A stretch of DNA of 5,861 nt from an uncultured Collinsella sp. Its GTDB lineage: Bacteria > Actinomycetota > Coriobacteriia > Coriobacteriales > Coriobacteriaceae. This document shows, one piece after another, positions 1-5,655 of this stretch. A model generated the notes under the pieces. That model ran no database searches. It saw nothing but the letters and a program-made list of their open reading frames with translations, and had not been told where the DNA came from. A program made the translations under genes and the position numbers. The stretch is taken from NCBI GenBank assembly GCA_902465115.1, contig CABQMC010000106.1:1-5861 (forward strand), given 5' to 3'. Position 1 is the first letter of the stretch, and every line of letters starts with the position of its first letter.

Positions 1-1
1 T

Positions 2-424
2 TTTATGGGTGCCGACGAGCCAGACGAACGTCCGCAGGCCAAGTGGAATGCGACCCTCGACGGCTTAACGCCCAGTGAGATCCAAGCCCATATTGACCAG
101 CTCTATACGTCCGAAGTCACATCGGCGCTGCGTGATATGGTGCACGCATACGAAATCGCAATGGGTGTCGCCGTTTCCCGCGTTTCCGTGCGCAGCATGA
201 AAACGCGCTGGGGATCATGCACGCCCAAAACCGGCGCCATTCGCATCGCACGAGAACTTGCCGCCTACCCCGTCGAGTGCCTTGACATGGTTGTCGCCCA
301 CGAGCTCGTCCACCTGCTCGAGCCGAGCCACAATCATCGGTTTCACGCGCTGCTCGACACGTACTGCCCCAACAACAGGGCTCTGTCGCAGCGGCTCAAG
401 CAGCCACCCATAGAGACGTATTAG
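2..424 (+). CDS. YgjP/DUF45-type zinc metallopeptidase, 3' part (5' end outside window)
   Basis: This is the C-terminal part of a YgjP-like (DUF45, SprT/wound-inducible-like) metallopeptidase. The frame is still open at the window's left edge, and the first ATG, at 5, has no visible ribosome binding site. Family members usually carry a further N-terminal domain of roughly 80-100 residues, so the true start probably lies upstream. Counting from the ATG at 5, the family signature RWGSC is at residues 68-72. The zinc-binding HELVH is at 99-103, followed by H109 as the likely third zinc ligand (HELVHLLEPSH) and the usual RF after it. These three blocks in this order and spacing make the family call secure. 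Substrate and biological role are unknown for most of the family. It has no signal peptide or membrane segment in the visible part, so a cytoplasmic location is likely. It converges on folB with a 6-bp gap containing the palindrome AACCGGTT (425-432), and no room for a separate terminator. Confidence 0.87.
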   Translation, partial: FMGADEPDERPQAKWNATLDGLTPSEIQAHIDQLYTSEVTSALRDMVHAYEIAMGVAVSRVSVRSMKTRWGSCTPKTGAIRIARELAAYPVECLDMVVAHELVHLLEPSHNHRFHALLDTYCPNNRALSQRLKQPPIETY

Positions 425-430
425 AACCGG

Positions 431-916
431 TTAGCGCACACGCTCGATCTCGACGCCGCAGCTTGCCAAGGGCAGGCCAACAGGCGCCCACGGCTTATCG
501 AGCTTGATGCGCACACCAAGCAGCGAGGGATAACGGCGCAGCAGCATCTGGGCCGTACCTTCAGCTGCCGCCTCGATGAGCTTAAACGTATGCTCGCGCA
601 GATAGCCATCGACATCGTGGCACACCGAGCCGTAGTCAATCGAGGCGTCCAAGTTATCGTGCTCTCCCGCTGCACGCAGGTCAGCATAGAGTACCAAGGA
701 CACGATGAATTTCTGGCCCAGCGCGTTCTCTTCGGGATACACGCCGTGGTTAGCAAAAACCTCAAGACCTTCAACGGTGATGCGGTCGGCATGGCGCAGA
801 TCGTCATAGTTCACGTGGGGCACCGCCGTTGCGGTGGATATTTCGCCCCTTCCACGGCGGGCGAGCTCGGCGCCTTCAGTCTTGGTTGCATTCTCGGGCA
901 GTTTCTTGTTGCTCAT
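431..916 (-). CDS. folB: Dihydroneopterin aldolase
   Basis: FolB cleaves 7,8-dihydroneopterin to 6-hydroxymethyl-7,8-dihydropterin and glycolaldehyde in tetrahydrofolate synthesis; it is a cytoplasmic oligomer. The 161-residue protein has the conserved core from about residue 44 to the end. HGVYPEE is at 57-63, where E63 aligns with the pterin-binding Glu22 of the Staphylococcus enzyme. SIDYG at 92-96 carries the conserved Tyr95. LIEAAAE is at 113-119, and KLDKPWAPV at 138-146 holds the catalytic lysine K141. Typical family length is about 120 residues, so this copy has an N-terminal extension of some 40 polar residues without a recognisable domain. The start is nevertheless supported by AAGGAG (926-931) nine bases upstream of the ATG. 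It is the last gene of the leftward folE-HD-folB run, 43 bp after the HD gene. No folK or folP follows; the next gene is convergent. Confidence 0.94.
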   Translation of the reverse strand: MSNKKLPENATKTEGAELARRGRGEISTATAVPHVNYDDLRHADRITVEGLEVFANHGVYPEENALGQKFIVSLVLYADLRAAGEHDNLDASIDYGSVCHDVDGYLREHTFKLIEAAAEGTAQMLLRRYPSLLGVRIKLDKPWAPVGLPLASCGVEIERVR

Positions 917-959
917 CGCGATCGTCTCCTTCGTTTAGAACCCCGACCGCGTAAACTAA

Positions 960-1541
960 CTACACGCGAATCGACAGGTTCTTTTTATCATCGCTCCAGT
1001 TGCAAGCATTGCGCGCGGGGCATGCAAAGCAGGCGCGCGACGCTTTGTCGGCTGCATAGAGCAGGCGCTCGAGCGGTTGGCTGTTCACGCGCAGCTTTCG
1101 ATGGCCCAGAATGGCCGTCTTAATGGCTGCGGCATCGGCCGGCTCAAACGCCACATCATCGGGCATGCCGCCGAGAATCGCATCAGCGACGCGTTCGCTT
1201 GCAACATCATGGGATATACCCGATTCATACTGTTCATCTTTGCCGATATCGTGAAGAAGTGCCGTGGCGTAGATGACCTCGCGGTCAAATTTGAGCTGTT
1301 CCTCAAGATTCTTGATCCACATAATGCGAGCGACATCGAGCAGATGGTCAATACCGTGGCGGCAGAAGATGCGCCCCGATTCCAACTGCGCAATGTTGCC
1401 CAGATGCCGCCGGAACAGCCCGTTGGCACAGATATAATCAATGCGAGGCATGGCACCAAAAGGCGCCAGGCCCGAAGCCATAAAACCGCGACGCGGCGTT
1501 CCCTCGTCAGTATTCGATGTAAAGTCGTTGACGACTCTCAT
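960..1541 (-). CDS. HD-domain metal-dependent phosphohydrolase in folate cluster
   Basis: This 193-residue protein belongs to the HD superfamily. The metal-binding set is visible: H62 (CRHGIDH), H97-D98 in LLHDIGK, and D165 in YAADKASR, with H111 and H147 (GHRKL) as likely additional ligands. A C-terminal cysteine cluster, C171-x2-C174-x5-C180 (CFACPARNAC), follows directly; C60 and C38 are also present. This cysteine tail could bind a second metal, though only three of its cysteines are clustered. The gene starts 2 bp after the folE stop codon, so translational coupling is likely; its own Shine-Dalgarno is weak. Met21 and Met31 are alternative starts, and the conserved-looking part begins near residue 31 (MPRIDYICANGL). 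Placed between folE and folB, it is a reasonable candidate for removing phosphate from dihydroneopterin triphosphate, a step for which no other enzyme is visible here. This role is inferred from position only; a nucleotidase of other specificity is equally compatible with the sequence. Confidence 0.9.
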   Translation of the reverse strand: MRVVNDFTSNTDEGTPRRGFMASGLAPFGAMPRIDYICANGLFRRHLGNIAQLESGRIFCRHGIDHLLDVARIMWIKNLEEQLKFDREVIYATALLHDIGKDEQYESGISHDVASERVADAILGGMPDDVAFEPADAAAIKTAILGHRKLRVNSQPLERLLYAADKASRACFACPARNACNWSDDKKNLSIRV

Positions 1542-1543
1542 AG

Positions 1544-2101
1544 TTAGCGTCCCAGCATCCTAAAGAATCGCTCCTCGAGCGCCGGATCGGCCTCAAAGAC
1601 GCCGCGACGAGCGAGCGTCACGGTCTTGGTGCCAGGCTTTTGCACGCCGCGCATGGTCATGCACATATGCTCAGCTTCCATGAGTACAATCGCTCCCTGG
1701 GGAGCGAGATACTCCATGAGGGCATCGGCAACTTGTGCGCACAACTGCTCCTGCAGCTGCAGACGACGGGCGTAGACCTCTACCGTGCGGGCAAGCTTAG
1801 AAAGCCCTGCGACACGGCCGTTGGGGATATAGCCAATGGCAGCCTTGCCGTAAAACGGCAGCAGATGATGCTCGCACAGCGAGTAAAACGTGATGTCGCG
1901 CTCGATAACCAAATCGTTCGAAGCGACGGCAAAGGTTTTGGACAGGTGCTCCTCGGCACTCTGGTCCATACCACTGGCGATCTCACCATACATACGGGCA
2001 ACGCGTGCCGGGGTCTCCAGCAGGCCCTCACGAGTTGGGTCCTCGCCTATGCCCTCAAGCAACAGCTTTATGGCGGTCTCAACTTTTTCCTGATCGACCA
2101 T
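1544..2101 (-). CDS. folE: GTP cyclohydrolase I (zinc type IA)
   Basis: FolE converts GTP to 7,8-dihydroneopterin triphosphate, the first committed step of folate and pterin synthesis, as a cytoplasmic decamer. The 185-residue protein spans the whole catalytic domain. Zinc ligands are C76 and H79 in [10 protein letters not shown] (74-83) and C147 in [10 protein letters not shown] (144-153). Their spacing of 71 residues between the two cysteines equals that of E. coli FolE (C110/C181). Other family blocks are [18 protein letters not shown] near 20-37, the glycine-rich [17 protein letters not shown] (89-105) and the Q-rich QLQEQLC (115-121). The long N-terminal arm of the E. coli enzyme is shorter here, as in many bacterial members. 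The start ATG follows AGTGAGG, an acceptable but not strong binding site. It is the first gene of the leftward folE-HD-folB run and follows nrdG by 67 bp. A candidate promoter lies in that gap. Confidence 0.97.
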   Translation of the reverse strand: MVDQEKVETAIKLLLEGIGEDPTREGLLETPARVARMYGEIASGMDQSAEEHLSKTFAVASNDLVIERDITFYSLCEHHLLPFYGKAAIGYIPNGRVAGLSKLARTVEVYARRLQLQEQLCAQVADALMEYLAPQGAIVLMEAEHMCMTMRGVQKPGTKTVTLARRGVFEADPALEERFFRMLGR

Positions 2102-2136
2102 CTGGGCCTCACTTTTTTCGATTTCGCGTTCGCGCT

Positions 2137-2167
2137 ATGGTACCACGCCCTCCGGCATCGGCCACAA
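2137..2167 (-). promoter_or_regulatory. Candidate promoter for the folE-HD-folB operon
   Basis: On the minus strand the nrdG-folE gap contains an extended -10 like TGGTACCAT (-10 hexamer TACCAT at 2137-2142). A weak -35 like TTGTGG lies at 2162-2167, with a long 19-bp spacer. Transcription would begin near 2130, giving a leader of about 28 nt before the folE ATG. The extended TG motif may compensate for the poor -35. No terminator-like hairpin with a T run separates nrdG from folE, so readthrough from the nrd genes is an alternative. Confidence 0.3.
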
Positions 2168-2168
2168 G

Positions 2169-2750
2169 CTACATAGTATGGGTCGAATAGACCGGATCGT
2201 CCCGCCAAAGTTCCACAGCGTCGCAAAGCGAAACGCCCTCGCGCGCGGCACGAGTGCGCGTGGCGTTCATGTCGATCACCCGCTGATTACTCGAACCCCT
2301 AAAACGCAAGGAGATATCGTACAGGTCTTGAACGAACGGGCCGTCCACCAACATATCGAGGCAGGCAAGGATACGGTCCGTCACCTCGGTATGGTGACGA
2401 CCGCCCGGCATAAGCTCCTCGAGCACGTCGCCGGTAAAGCACCAAATAGTCTTCCCCGACTCCACGGGATAAGTCGCACGAACACGCTCGACAAACTCAA
2501 CGAGCCCTGCCTGGTTCTCGGGTTCCATGGGCTCCCCGCCCAGAATCGTCAGACCATCGATAAAGGGATGGTCGAGACTCTCGATAATCTTGTCCTCGAC
2601 GGCACGGTCGAACGGTTCACCCGCGGCAAAGTCCCACGCGACGGAGTTAAAGCAATTCTTGCACCCACGACGGCACCCACTCACAAACAGAGAAGTACGA
2701 ACACCTTCCCCATCAGCAATGTCGAAATACTTAATGTTCGCGTAGTTCAT
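2169..2750 (-). CDS. nrdG: Anaerobic ribonucleoside-triphosphate reductase-activating protein (radical SAM)
   Basis: NrdG is the radical-SAM activase that uses a [4Fe-4S] cluster and S-adenosylmethionine to generate the glycyl radical on NrdD. The 193-residue protein carries the cluster motif CxxxCxxC as C26, C30 and C33 (SGCRRGCKNCFN). The SAM-contacting GGEP is at 71-74, GPF is at 137-139, and the typical C-terminal strand RGSSNQRVID is at 151-160. Length and motif order fit a standard NrdG. The frame stays open upstream to 2957, but the ATG at 2748-2750 is chosen because AGGAGAG (2757-2763) lies six bases before it. MNYANIKYFDIADGEGVR is also the expected NrdG N-terminus, and the upstream extension would translate palindromic non-coding DNA. 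nrdD lies upstream on the same strand, 426 bp away, which is unusually far. The first 24 bases have an inverted, diverged copy at 2867-2890. Confidence 0.96.
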   Translation of the reverse strand: MNYANIKYFDIADGEGVRTSLFVSGCRRGCKNCFNSVAWDFAAGEPFDRAVEDKIIESLDHPFIDGLTILGGEPMEPENQAGLVEFVERVRATYPVESGKTIWCFTGDVLEELMPGGRHHTEVTDRILACLDMLVDGPFVQDLYDISLRFRGSSNQRVIDMNATRTRAAREGVSLCDAVELWRDDPVYSTHTM

Positions 2751-2756
2751 AGGTAA

Positions 2757-2763
2757 CTCTCCT
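2757..2763 (-). promoter_or_regulatory. nrdG ribosome binding site abutting a palindrome
   Basis: AGGAGAG on the minus strand lies 6 nt before the nrdG ATG. It fixes that start against the longer open frame. Only two bases separate it from the end of the 84-bp palindrome at 2766-2849, so mRNA folding there could expose or occlude the site. Confidence 0.8.
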
Positions 2764-2765
2764 GG

Positions 2766-2849
2766 GAGGCCGGGACATATCGTCCCGTCCTCAAACATTC
2801 TCGGCCTTCGGCCTGCGAAACTGCGGGCGGAACGATATGTCCCGGCCTC
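2766..2849. repeat. Nested palindrome 1, directly upstream of nrdG
   Basis: The arms GAGGCCGGGACATATCGT (2766-2783) and its exact reverse complement (2832-2849) form an uninterrupted 18-bp stem. After one mismatch the stem extends imperfectly: positions 2785-2790 can pair with 2825-2830, including one G-T pair. The loop carries a small inner hairpin, GGCC-TTC-GGCC (2803-2813). No T run follows on either strand, so it is not an ordinary intrinsic terminator. Possible roles are mRNA stabilisation or processing between nrdD and nrdG, a protein-binding palindrome, or a REP/MITE-like dispersed element. Copies elsewhere in the genome would decide, and they cannot be seen here. Symmetry continues outward into the nrdG start codon region, as 2727-2750 against 2867-2890. 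Confidence 0.9.
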
Positions 2850-3028
2850 ATGCAAAAGGTAACTCAATGAACGAAGCGAACATCGAGTATAGGGTTCGAG
2901 GTCCAATAAAAACTTTGTTGCAGCCCAACCGTCATCGCAAGCAAAACGTTGTTGCAAGTCAACTCATTTCCGCTAAGAACTTCGAGGAGTGAGCAGACCG
3001 CATGCTGCATCTCAACTACGTCAACTTG
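2850..3028. other. Intergenic segment between the two palindromes
   Basis: This 179-bp stretch separates the palindromes and contains no convincing gene. Its left end (2867-2890) is an inverted copy of the nrdG start, 20 of 24 bases. Its right end (2984-3013) is an inverted copy of the nrdD 3' end, 23 of 30 bases. Between them is AT-richer sequence with a 14-base direct repeat. A 41-codon plus-strand frame (2867-2992) begins with an ATG preceded by AAAAGG and reads MNEANIEY, mirroring NrdG MNYANIKY. It then runs into a TGA just before a DRMLHL that mirrors NrdD DRVLHL. The frame looks like a by-product of the inverted copies rather than a gene. Confidence 0.6.
2909..2956. repeat. Short direct repeat AAAAC(T/G)TTGTTGCA
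   Basis: AAAACTTTGTTGCA (2909-2922) recurs as AAAACGTTGTTGCA (2943-2956), 13 of 14 bases identical, with a 34-bp start-to-start distance. There are only two copies and the 20-bp spacer is not repeated, so it is not a CRISPR array. Function is unknown; it may mark a protein-binding pair or be internal structure of a repeat element. Confidence 0.6.
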
Positions 3029-3164
3029 GCTGCCCCGTAGCGAGGCCCCGGGCCTTTGCTCGATATGAGTTCCGCACGAACAGGAGGCGCCAGTGGCGCC
3101 TCCGTCGTGAGCCAGGACTGTCCGAAATAGCGAGTAAAGGTCCGGGGCCTCGCTACGGGGCAGC
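3029..3164. repeat. Nested palindrome 2, directly downstream of nrdD
   Basis: Arms at 3029-3066 and 3127-3164 match at 35 of 38 positions when one is reverse-complemented. The outer 23 bp (GCTGCCCCGTAGCGAGGCCC, then CGG) pair perfectly. Two of the three mismatches (3052/3141 and 3058/3135) would be G-U pairs in a plus-strand RNA, but C-A mismatches in the nrdD mRNA. Inside lies a second hairpin, GGAGGCGCC-AGT-GGCGCCTCC (3083-3103), flanked by CACGA/TCGTG (3075-3079, 3105-3109). The element begins 12 bp past the nrdD stop and shares a GAGGCC core with palindrome 1. No T run follows in either direction. The outer symmetry continues, with equal 15-base gaps, into the last 30 coding bases of nrdD. 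Confidence 0.92.
3083..3103. repeat. Inner hairpin of palindrome 2
   Basis: GGAGGCGCCA and its exact complement TGGCGCCTCC surround a single central G, a 21-bp near-perfect palindrome. As RNA it forms a 9-bp GC-rich stem with a 3-nt loop, which is very stable in either transcript. Confidence 0.85.
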
Positions 3165-3176
3165 TTGGGATGGTTA

Positions 3177-5399
3177 TTAGAGATGCAGCACGCGGTCGCG
3201 GATCTCCTCGGTTCGACCCTGGTTCCAGAATTGGGTACCGATGTAGCCGCACGTACGACGGGCGACATTCATCTTCTCCTGATCGCGGTTGCCGCACTTG
3301 GGGCACTCCCACACCAGCTTGCCGTCATCCTCGACAATCTTGATCTCGCCATCGTAGCCGCACACCTGGCAGTAATCGCTCTTGGTGTTGAGCTCGGCGT
3401 ACATGATGTTGTCGTAGATGTACTGCATCACGCGAATGACAGCCTTAAGGTTGTCCTGCATGTTAGGAACCTCGACGTAGGAGATGGCACCGCCCGGCGA
3501 AAGCTGCTGGAACATGCCCTCAAACTTGAGCTTATCGAAAGCATCAATCTCCTCGGACACATGGACGTGATAGCTGTTGGTAATGTAGCCCTTGTCCGTC
3601 ACACCCGGAATAATGCCAAAACGACGCTGCAGGCACTTGGCGAACTTGTAGGTCGTCGACTCAAGCGGGGTGCCGTACAGCGAGAAGTCGATATCGCTTT
3701 CGGCCTTCCACTCGGCGCATTTGTCGTTCATGTGCTGCATGACGGCCATGGCAAACGGCGTGCCTTCCTTCTCGGTGTGGCTGTGGCCCGTCATGTACTT
3801 GACGCACTCATACAGACCGGCATACCCCAGGCTGATGGTGGAATAGCCGCCCACGAGCAGTTTGTCGATCGTCTCGCCCTTCTTAAGGCGCGCCAGGGCG
3901 CCGTACTGCCACAGAATCGGTGCGGCGTCAGAAAGCGTACCCATCAGGCGCTCATGACGGCACAGCAGGGCACGGTGGCACAGCTCAAGGCGCTCGTCGA
4001 AGATCTTCCAGAACTTATCCATATCCTGGTGCGAGCTCAGCGCGACATCGGGCAGGTTGATGGTCACGACGCCCTGGTTAAAGCGACCGTAGTACTTGGG
4101 CTTGTTCGGGTCGTAGTTCAGCGCGTTGGCAACGTTGTTAAAGCCGTTGCCCGAGCGGTCGGGCGTCAGGAAGCTACGGCAACCCATGCAGGTATAGCAG
4201 TCGCCGTTGCCTGCGGTCTCGCCCTTCGACAGCTTGAGCTCGCGCATCTTCTTCTCGGAGATGTAGTCGGGCACCATGCGCTTGGCGGTGCACTTGGCAG
4301 CCAGCTGAGTCAGGTAGAAGTACGGGGAATCCTCGTGAACGTTATCGTCCTCGAGCACGTAGATGAGCTTGGGGAACGCCGGGGTGATCCACACGCCGGC
4401 TTCGTTCTTAACGCCCTCATAGCGCTGACGAAGCGTCTCCTCCACAATCATGGCAAGGTCATGCTTCTCCTGGGGCGTACGGGCCTCATTGAGATACATA
4501 AAGACCGTCACGAACGGCGCCTGGCCATTCGTGGTCATAAGGGTCACGACCTGATACTGAATCGTCTGAACGCCGCGACGGATCTCGTCACGCAGGCGGT
4601 CCTCAACAACCTCGCGGACCTTTTCGGGAGATGCGGAAACGCCGAGCTCCTCGAGCTCGCGGGCGACCTCGCCGCGAATCTTTTGACGGCTCACCTCGAC
4701 GAACGGGGCAAGATGGGTCAGCGAAATCGACTGGCCACCGTACTGGGAGGAAGCAACCTGAGCGATGATCTGCGTCGCGATGTTGCAGGCAGTCGAGAAG
4801 CTGTGCGGCTTCTCGATCAGCGTGCCCGAAATAACAGTACCGTTCTGGAGCATATCCTCCAGGTTCACCAGGTCGCAGTTATGCATGTGCTGGGCAAAGT
4901 AGTCCGAATCATGGAAGTGAATCAGACCCTCATTGTGAGCATCCACAATCTCCTGGGGCAGCAGCACACGCTGGGTCAGGTCCTTGGAGATCTCGCCGGC
5001 CATGTAGTCACGCTGAACGGAATTGACGGTCGGGTTCTTGTTGGAGTTCTCCTGCTTGACCTCTTCGTTGTTGCACTCAATCAGCGACAGAATCTTGTCG
5101 TCGGTCGTGTTCTTCTGGCGCTTCAGGCTCTGAACATAGCGATAGATGATGTAATGGCGAGCGACCTCGTAGCAGTCGAGACGCATAATCTCGTCCTCGA
5201 CCAGATCCTGAATCTCCTCGACCGACACGGTGTGGCCCGCGTTCTCGCATGCCTCGGCGACGTTTTGTGCCGCGTAAACCACCTGGCGGTCGGTAAGACG
5301 AGAGCTCTCCTCGACCTCCAAGTTTGCGGCGCGGATGGCATTGACAATCTTATCGATGTCAAAGACAACCTCGGTGCCGCTGCGCTTGATGATCTTCAT
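3177..5399 (-). CDS. nrdD: Anaerobic (class III) ribonucleoside-triphosphate reductase
   Basis: NrdD reduces ribonucleoside triphosphates to deoxyribonucleoside triphosphates without oxygen, using a glycyl radical installed by NrdG. The 740-residue protein is full length. An N-terminal ATP-cone occupies about residues 1-95 (KRSGTEVVFDIDKI at 5-18), giving allosteric sensing of ATP and dATP. Catalytic-domain landmarks include the cysteine in HMHNCDLVN (C175) and CYTCMGCRSFL (401-411), whose C407 corresponds to the conserved MGCRSF cysteine. A C-terminal zinc site is formed by C677, C680, C699 and C702 (CQVCG and CPKCG). The glycyl-radical loop RRTCGY places the radical on G718, 22 residues from the end. 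The ATG is preceded by AAAGAGG (5407-5413) with 7-nt spacing. The gene ends in tandem stops TAA TAA. Its transcription is probably controlled by NrdR through the boxes at 5624-5671. The final 30 coding bases have an inverted copy at 2984-3013. Confidence 0.98.
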   Translation of the reverse strand: MKIIKRSGTEVVFDIDKIVNAIRAANLEVEESSRLTDRQVVYAAQNVAEACENAGHTVSVEEIQDLVEDEIMRLDCYEVARHYIIYRYVQSLKRQKNTTDDKILSLIECNNEEVKQENSNKNPTVNSVQRDYMAGEISKDLTQRVLLPQEIVDAHNEGLIHFHDSDYFAQHMHNCDLVNLEDMLQNGTVISGTLIEKPHSFSTACNIATQIIAQVASSQYGGQSISLTHLAPFVEVSRQKIRGEVARELEELGVSASPEKVREVVEDRLRDEIRRGVQTIQYQVVTLMTTNGQAPFVTVFMYLNEARTPQEKHDLAMIVEETLRQRYEGVKNEAGVWITPAFPKLIYVLEDDNVHEDSPYFYLTQLAAKCTAKRMVPDYISEKKMRELKLSKGETAGNGDCYTCMGCRSFLTPDRSGNGFNNVANALNYDPNKPKYYGRFNQGVVTINLPDVALSSHQDMDKFWKIFDERLELCHRALLCRHERLMGTLSDAAPILWQYGALARLKKGETIDKLLVGGYSTISLGYAGLYECVKYMTGHSHTEKEGTPFAMAVMQHMNDKCAEWKAESDIDFSLYGTPLESTTYKFAKCLQRRFGIIPGVTDKGYITNSYHVHVSEEIDAFDKLKFEGMFQQLSPGGAISYVEVPNMQDNLKAVIRVMQYIYDNIMYAELNTKSDYCQVCGYDGEIKIVEDDGKLVWECPKCGNRDQEKMNVARRTCGYIGTQFWNQGRTEEIRDRVLHL

Positions 5400-5620
5400 C
5401 CTCTTGCCTCTTTCGCGTCGAAATCGTATTGCGCTTCAGAGCCAAACGATGCCCGGCAGGGCTTGCCCCTGTCTTGCGGCGCCGTCGCGCAATCTGTGTT
5501 TTCGAAAACCATAGGCCCTCATGCGGACAATCCTCGCAGCCAATCAAGGGGCTCGAAGATCCATCCAAATGGGGCGAATAAGGTCCTCGTTCTCTGTCCG
5601 CCATCTATCATACGACAAAG
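5400..5620 (-). promoter_or_regulatory. Long, potentially structured nrdD leader
   Basis: If transcription starts near 5619, nrdD has a leader of about 220 nt. Pairing elements are visible. A 7-bp helix GCGGACA/TGTCCGC joins 5595-5601 to 5523-5529, enclosing about 65 nt that contain smaller hairpins such as CAT-TTGG-ATG. A 12-bp palindrome GTTTTCGAAAAC lies at 5498-5509, and a hairpin CAGGG-loop-CCCTG at 5457-5471. The ribosome binding site AAAGAGG is at 5407-5413. I do not recognise a known riboswitch consensus, and no leader peptide or intrinsic terminator stands out. The structure may be incidental. Confidence 0.4.
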
Positions 5621-5623
5621 AGG

Positions 5624-5639
5624 CATCTATATCCTGTAT
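5624..5639. promoter_or_regulatory. Second, degenerate NrdR box
   Basis: The plus strand reads CATCTATATCCTGTAT, matching 10 of 16 positions of the NrdR consensus ACACWATATATWGTGT, including the central C-T-A-T-A-T and the T-G. It starts exactly 32 bp from the strong box, which is three helical turns and the usual spacing of paired NrdR boxes. It overlaps the predicted nrdD -10. Alone it would be unconvincing; spacing and position give it weight. Confidence 0.6.
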
Positions 5640-5655
5640 TCTTTTTTTAGGTCAA
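5626..5655 (-). promoter_or_regulatory. nrdD promoter
   Basis: On the minus strand a -35 TTGACC (5650-5655) and a -10 TATAGA (5626-5631) are separated by 18 bp of AT-rich sequence with a run of seven A. The -10 lies inside the degenerate NrdR box and the -35 directly abuts the strong box, so NrdR bound to both would block RNA polymerase. Predicted start is near 5619. A second candidate, TTGCTT with TATATG/TATGTT inside the strong box, cannot be excluded. Confidence 0.65.

Noticed and set aside
1077..2176. Plus-strand frames opposite the HD gene and folE
   Set aside because: They lie antisense to well-supported genes, have no domains, and carry codon patterns expected of shadows.
2909..2956. 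Two AAAAC-TTGTTGCA copies as a CRISPR array
   Set aside because: There are only two 14-base copies with a 20-base gap, no cas genes, and the repeats are imperfect.
2169..2957. A 262-residue version of NrdG starting upstream at 2957
   Set aside because: The extra 69 residues would translate the palindrome and the inverted copy. They lack homology to NrdG, and the strong ribosome binding site lies just before the ATG at 2750.
2766..3164. Palindromes 1 and 2 as rho-independent terminators
   Set aside because: Neither stem is followed by a T run on either strand, and the arms are far longer than typical terminators. Termination by another mechanism is not excluded.
5359..5604. An 81-codon minus-strand frame overlapping the nrdD start, as a leader peptide
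   Set aside because: It overlaps the nrdD start out of frame, is rich in Arg with no family resemblance, and has no clear ribosome binding site.
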